From Nematostella vectensis (taxonomy: Eukaryota > Cnidaria > Anthozoa > Actiniaria > Edwardsiidae): a stretch of DNA of 64,000 nucleotides. Shown in pieces: positions 59,270 through 64,000 of the stretch. How positions within the stretch are numbered: position 1 is the first letter of the stretch; every line of letters begins with the position of its first letter. The notes below the pieces were generated by a model. That model saw only the letters and a program-made list of their open reading frames with translations, had not been told where the DNA came from and made no database searches. Location: positions 7,399,042-7,463,041 of the forward strand of contig NC_064041.1 of assembly GCF_932526225.1 (NCBI RefSeq), in the 5' to 3' direction. The translations under genes were made by a program, and so were the position numbers.

Positions 59270-61812
59270 TATGCCGACAGTAAGTAGAGTGAAAAAGGTA
59301 TGCGCATAACATGTAGTTTTCTTGAGATGGACAGAGAGCTATAGAAATTATATAGAGGTCTGTTGATAACCAGCGGTCACTGTAAAGTTGAACATGCGTG
59401 GTGCTTGCGAGTTTTTCTTGTGAGCTTTAGCTTCAGTCTTCTCGTTGTTGCACCCTCCGTCCTTGGTTAGAAGCTATCAAATGAAAGTAAAGATAAAGTA
59501 GCTAGAAAAATCGTAACTCATTCAGACCCGATGAACCGAGGGGGGGGGGGGGGGGTGCAGGGGGCTGCACAATGGCCAAAGGTCCACTTCCGGTTCTCAA
59601 TAAACGTGCTATTCTTAGACAAAACTATAAAGCATAAGCTAGATCACTCCTGTATGACATCAATCCATAATTGAGACTTTTTTGTAGCCAAATCCGTGGA
59701 GATACTGCAAAGGCATACAAAAATCCCTTTTTGCTCTTTTGTTCTTTCGGAAGTGGTCAGGTTTTTATCAGAAAACTCCCTCCCTTCTTCCACTTTTTTG
59801 GATTTCGCCCCACCCCCTCCCACCCCTTCCCTCCTCCCCTAAGAATAATCCTCGGTAAGGGATTATATATAAAATAGTATTTATAATTATATACGAATAT
59901 TATGAAGGGAGGTTATAGATTTGAATTTGTTATTTTTAGGCGAGCCAGTATCCTCCTTTTGGGGGAGGGGGAATGATGGGAACATGAATCCAGGAGCGTA
60001 CACAGGCCGCCAAAAGTAGTCATTTCGTATTGAAGGGTCTTGCAATATCATCGTTTTTCCCATATACGTATACCTATGACTTGATGAAGCAGGCGGCGGT
60101 GTAAGGGGAAGAGATGTTGCGACTGGCAGACGGTGACACAAGAGGCCGCTAGCGGGGATCAAATACTTCCCTTTTAAAGCTTTAAGAAAAACAAGGGCAT
60201 TATATCTAAAGAGCTTAAAGTTATATGTAATTAATTATGAGCAGAATTTCCAGTATTTTCCGAGCGGTGCCGGCAGGTGTCGTTAAGTAATTAGTCATTT
60301 TACAAGCTAGAGTAGCTTATCCTAACAGATTTTAGGATTGTTGATTTGTTGATACACTCTTAGGCTAAGTTCAAACGTCTTATTATCCACGAGCCGTATT
60401 CAAGGCAAATTAATGCAAACGAACCAGGTGCATTGTATTTTCATGGAAAATACGACGTTTATTGACGACCTTATTACTTTATGAAATCTCAGGCTGGACG
60501 TTATTGTAATAAAAAAAGGTTCTTATAAAAAAGAGTCTACGTAAACGCTCTTCGAACTTAAGGTTTGTTCTTGAGTAATAAATGAATAATAATTTGAATA
60601 ATGAATTTCAACAACGTTAGTTTGCATAATTTCACCAGATGGTGACTTATAGATTGTCAATATGGCAGGTAATACGAATAGCAATAAAACGAATGAGAAA
60701 GTCGCCAAATACACACCAGTACTTTTACTTCGCCCTTTCTGTAACATTATTGCTTATATATGTTATTTTCTATTATTTTAAAATAACTATGAAAAGCTAA
60801 AGCTATAATGAAATATTGCACTTAGTTCTGCATGATTGAAGATTAAAAATATAATTTTAGAAAGGAACTGCCTAGCTTCAATTCTATACGCTTTATTCAT
60901 ATAGTATCTTTAATTCAATTCCATTTTCTAAAGGAAATACATTACAGCCTTAGATTTCGAAAAGTTTCTCAATTATAAGTTATTCACCTTTACTTTTTTG
61001 TGCGTAGCTAGTTGTTTCTAAAGTACTAAATTTGCTGTAAGGTTGTTAAAGGAGTTGTGATCTAATTTTGGCAACATATACTCACTTTTGAAAGGTTTGT
61101 TTAGCTCGTTTCAATCCCCCTTCAGCAGAAACGAAACACTTCTTTAGCCTCCGTTGAATGTAAAATGTTAGTCTAAAATCCCGCCACATAGGCTTTCAAG
61201 ACCAATATAAATGAGTTATTAAAAACCTTGTCGGACGGCTACAAGAAGAGTCATCGCGCTAGTTAGAACTGATTGTAACGCAATATCGTTCTTAACCATC
61301 CCAGGGGGAGGTACAAACACATTACAGCAAGTAACGACTTCTAAACTCAAAAACTGCCAAAACCTCATGTGACTGTTGTTGCTTAAGGTGAAAAGGAAGA
61401 AAGGAAAACCAATAGAGCAGAATGGGAATGTTAAAACTAGACAGAAATCTATTTATAATACTATTTTTCCGCTACACAAATATGATGATCACTTCGCTTT
61501 GACGGAAATTTAATAAGTTTGATTGCATAAGCGGTACCATTTCCTTTTGAAATTTAATTCATCTTTGATCGAAATCTTCGATCGATGGAGAAAATATTTT
61601 CACTTTATATACACTGTAACGAACGTACCATAGTCGATATTTAATTCTTAAAATTCCTTTTCCTGTTTTGGTTTGTTTCGTAAGGACCTATCCAAAATTA
61701 TGTATTATTTAACTTTTCGTATCAATAAACTCGCTTCATTTTTGGTCGGCGTTTTCTTTAAAGGTAAAGGTGGTCTATCCATTATTTCGATAAACCAAAT
61801 AAACTCTTTGAT
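59270..61812. other. Intergenic DNA upstream of the GPCR
   Basis: It contains a poly-G run (about 59540-59555), a fragment related to 41360 at about 60360-60420 (CTAAGTTCAAACGTC), and the tail of the TTATAAGAA MITE family at about 60490-60532. A 74-codon minus ORF at 60747-60523 has one hydrophobic segment (VYLATFSFVLLLFVLPAILT), but its end lies in the repeat tail; I do not count it as a gene. Confidence 0.4.
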
Positions 61813-62139
61813 TTATAAGAACGTCTAATTTTCAGTTGAGCCTGGGCCGTTCTTATTTTTGGAGCATTTTAAGGCTGAAAATGTTCTTAACAAGGTTCTT
61901 AAATTTTAGTGCTTATAGAATATAGTACATAAAAAATTATTAGAAGGAGAATTACACAAATGATAAATAGCAATATAATATTTGAGGTTGTTATTAATGA
62001 ACACAATTTAACACTGCATTTTGGAACACATAAGACTAAAAAAGCAATAATGTTGCTGCTATCTGAACCTCGGCATGTTCTTGGCATGTTCACCAATTTT
62101 AAAAAATTTGGTGATATGTTAGCCTGGACGTTCTTATAA
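61813..62139. mobile_element. MITE with TTATAAGAACGTC ends, copy 2
   Basis: It begins TTATAAGAACGTC and ends GGACGTTCTTATAA, a 12-13-bp perfect inverted repeat over 327 bp. It aligns with 27185-27500 along its full length in the same orientation. Confidence 0.88.
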
Positions 62140-62737
62140 AAAAGGCTCTTATGAAATAAAAATAGTGTTTTACAGCTTAACATAGAATATTTGTGATGTC
62201 AAAGACATACTACTGTAATATCACAGTAATATCTCTTTGTGTTACTGGTAATAAGAGGTTTAACACTAAAAAAAATCCGTAAAAATTAGTAAGTACCTAC
62301 AAGGCCGGTTAGATCTGCTTACCTAATTATTACCGTTCGAAGGCCAAAAAAACTGGACGATTATGGCAAATGAAATAATGGCACAGTTTTCCATGAAATG
62401 ATAGCATTTGATTTGAAAATGTCAAATGTTTCCGGTTTAAATCCGTAATAGATCTTTGCAGCTTTGTGGATCACGATCCTTTGATGCCTAGTTTGCATAA
62501 CTTGTTTTGGCAACGGTTCAGTCACCATCTTTCATCCTAGCAAAATACCAAGTGTGCGAAAGCATCCACTTTCATCAGCTGATTTGGAAAACAATTTCAA
62601 ATTTATGATTGATCTTGGCAAACGAAAGATGTTTTTTTTAGATTTAACATCTAGAAATTAACTCATGGTTTCTTTCAATAATATCTGCTTTCCCAGCAGG
62701 CAGTGGTTGGGCATAAATGAAAAAGTAAACCAAAAAG

Positions 62738-63373
62738 TGCACAACACCTATGCACAACACCCATGCACAACACCCATGCACAACACCCATGCACAACACC
62801 TATGCACAACACCCATGCACAACACCCATGCACAACACCCATGCACAACACCCATGCACAACACCCATGCACAACACCCATGCACAACACCCATGCACAA
62901 CACCTATGCACAACACCCATGCACAACACCCATGCACAACACCTATGCACAACACCCATGCACAACACCCATGCACAACACCCATGCACAACGCCTACGC
63001 ACAACAGCCATGCACAACACCCATGCACAACACCTATGCACAACACCCATGCACAACACCCATGCACAACACCTATGCACAACACCCGTGCACAACACCC
63101 ATGCACAACACCTATGCACAACACCCATGCACAACACCCATGCACAACACCTATGCACAACACCCATGCACAACACCTATGCACAACACCCATGCACAAC
63201 ACCCATGCACAACACCTATGCACAACACCCATGCACAACACCTATGCACAACACCCATGCACAACACCTATGCACAACACCCATGCACAACACCCATGCA
63301 CAACACCTATGCACAACACCCATGCACAACACCCATGCACAACACCCATGCACAACACCCATGCACAACACCT
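62738..63373. repeat. Minisatellite, 13-bp unit, about 49 copies
   Basis: The unit is ATGCACAACACC followed by C or T. The C/T position varies from unit to unit; other changes are few (near 62990-63010 and 63088). All three frames on both strands are open across it, giving peptide periods of 13 residues; these are not genes. Confidence 0.95.
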
Positions 63374-63639
63374 AATGCTTTGATTTCCACCAGCTTATTG
63401 AAGTGTGACTCTCACCTGTAAACAGACCGTTGAGTTTTCAAATGTACTAGCAATTAGCAAGGAGCGGTTGGCTATCAATAAATATGTGAATTTTATCACT
63501 TTTGATGTCGTCCGGGCCCTTTATACCTCTACAAAAAATGCTTGGCGAATTCAACATTTCAAAATGTCATTTTCCAAATGTATTGCTTGCCTTAATCCAC
63601 AAGTGGAAGTGGAAGCTTATGGCCGTAAATCTTCAAATT

Positions 63640-63790
63640 ATTGGGGGGGGGGGAGGCACATTAAAAAAACAATTAGGGGCACAGCCACGCCCCTACTGGT
63701 CATTTTCTTATAATTTTTGATTTTTTTTTTTGGGGGGGGGGGGGGGCACGTGCCCCCAGTGCCCCACCCCCTGGTACGGCCCTGACGCTC
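63640..63790. repeat. G-rich dispersed repeat copy
   Basis: GGGGCACAGCCACGCCCCTA then CTGGTCATTTTCTTATAATT, followed by a poly-G run and GGCACGTGCCCCCAGTGCCC. The first part matches 48980-49075. The GTGCCCCCAGT end matches the inverted copy at 4685-4800. Confidence 0.75.
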
Positions 63791-63813
63791 TCTCACAGTT
63801 AGTATTCTTCAAA

Positions 63814-64000
63814 ATGGCGGCTGGCAGAAGACATTCTGTTGCCATGCGACCTTTTATTCAGAAGCTGAATACAGCAAACCTTTTAGCTAAAATGTTCACA
63901 TTTACAAAGAAAATTCTTCTGGAGGCTTGCCCACTTCTAAGCGACTTAAAGCAATCCCATGAGCCTCATCGGGGTTGGGACTTGAAGCAGTTTTCTTTAC
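63814..64000 (+). CDS. Possible first exon of a gene running off the window
   Basis: ATG at 63814 in a strong context (AAAATGGCGGCTGG) opens a frame that stays open for 62 codons to the window edge. The predicted start is MAAGRRHSVAMRPFIQKLNT, with LLSDLKQSHEPHRGWDLKQ near the edge. Composition is ordinary rather than repetitive. I recognise no family, and the frame may end just outside the window. Confidence 0.35.
   Translation, partial: MAAGRRHSVAMRPFIQKLNTANLLAKMFTFTKKILLEACPLLSDLKQSHEPHRGWDLKQFSL

Noticed and set aside
60523-60747. 74-codon minus ORF with one hydrophobic segment, considered as a GPCR TM6 remnant
   Set aside because: No flanking receptor motifs, and its end is encoded by a MITE tail.
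62665-63421. Long plus- and minus-strand ORFs (MHNTHAQHP- and GVVHGCCAW-type peptides)
   Set aside because: All six frames of the 13-bp array are open, so the ORFs follow from unit composition.

Overview
This is an intron-rich eukaryotic window. Introns have GT-AG boundaries, and the proteins are animal ones: EHBP1, Rab14, cytochrome c and a rhodopsin-type GPCR. The dense mix of LINE pieces, a tyrosine-recombinase retrotransposon, palindromic MITEs, a hAT-like foldback element and minisatellites suggests a non-bilaterian metazoan. A sea anemone such as Nematostella is my best guess. That is inference from gene and repeat style; no species was looked up.

Layout. 1-5.9 kb: one small unrecognised intronless ORF (1534-1935, +) and repeat-bearing intergenic DNA. 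6.0-25.9 kb: a 24-exon EHBP1 orthologue on the minus strand (N-terminal C2, CH, NPF-motif region, C-terminal bMERB). Its introns carry at least five palindromic or TIR elements, several minisatellites and a mosaic LINE fragment. 25.9-26.35 kb: a shared divergent promoter. 26.3-32.3 kb: Rab14 on the plus strand, complete at 217 aa. 32.5-35.5 kb: cytochrome c on the plus strand, complete at 104 aa.

35.8-41 kb: a decayed LINE set in a C-rich minisatellite, a second LINE scrap, and a RecQ-like helicase fragment. 41.2-42.7 kb: a TATA-driven minus-strand gene for an 87-aa secreted precursor (acidic middle, arginine-rich C-terminus). 43.9-48.5 kb: an internally deleted DIRS-like retrotransposon holding a 1.46-kb array of 29-bp units. 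49.8-59.3 kb: a two-exon GPCR on the minus strand with a very long repeat-filled third intracellular loop. Its single intron holds a 5.4-kb hAT-like foldback element with an 8-bp target duplication. 59.3-64 kb: intergenic repeats, a 13-bp array, and the start of a possible plus-strand gene running off the window.

Functional links. EHBP1 ties Rab GTPases and EHD proteins to actin, and it sits head-to-head with Rab14, an endosome/TGN Rab. Their shared promoter has ZNF143-like, CCAAT and YY1-like sites, so co-expression of two membrane-traffic genes is plausible. No operon, CRISPR, rRNA or tRNA gene was seen.
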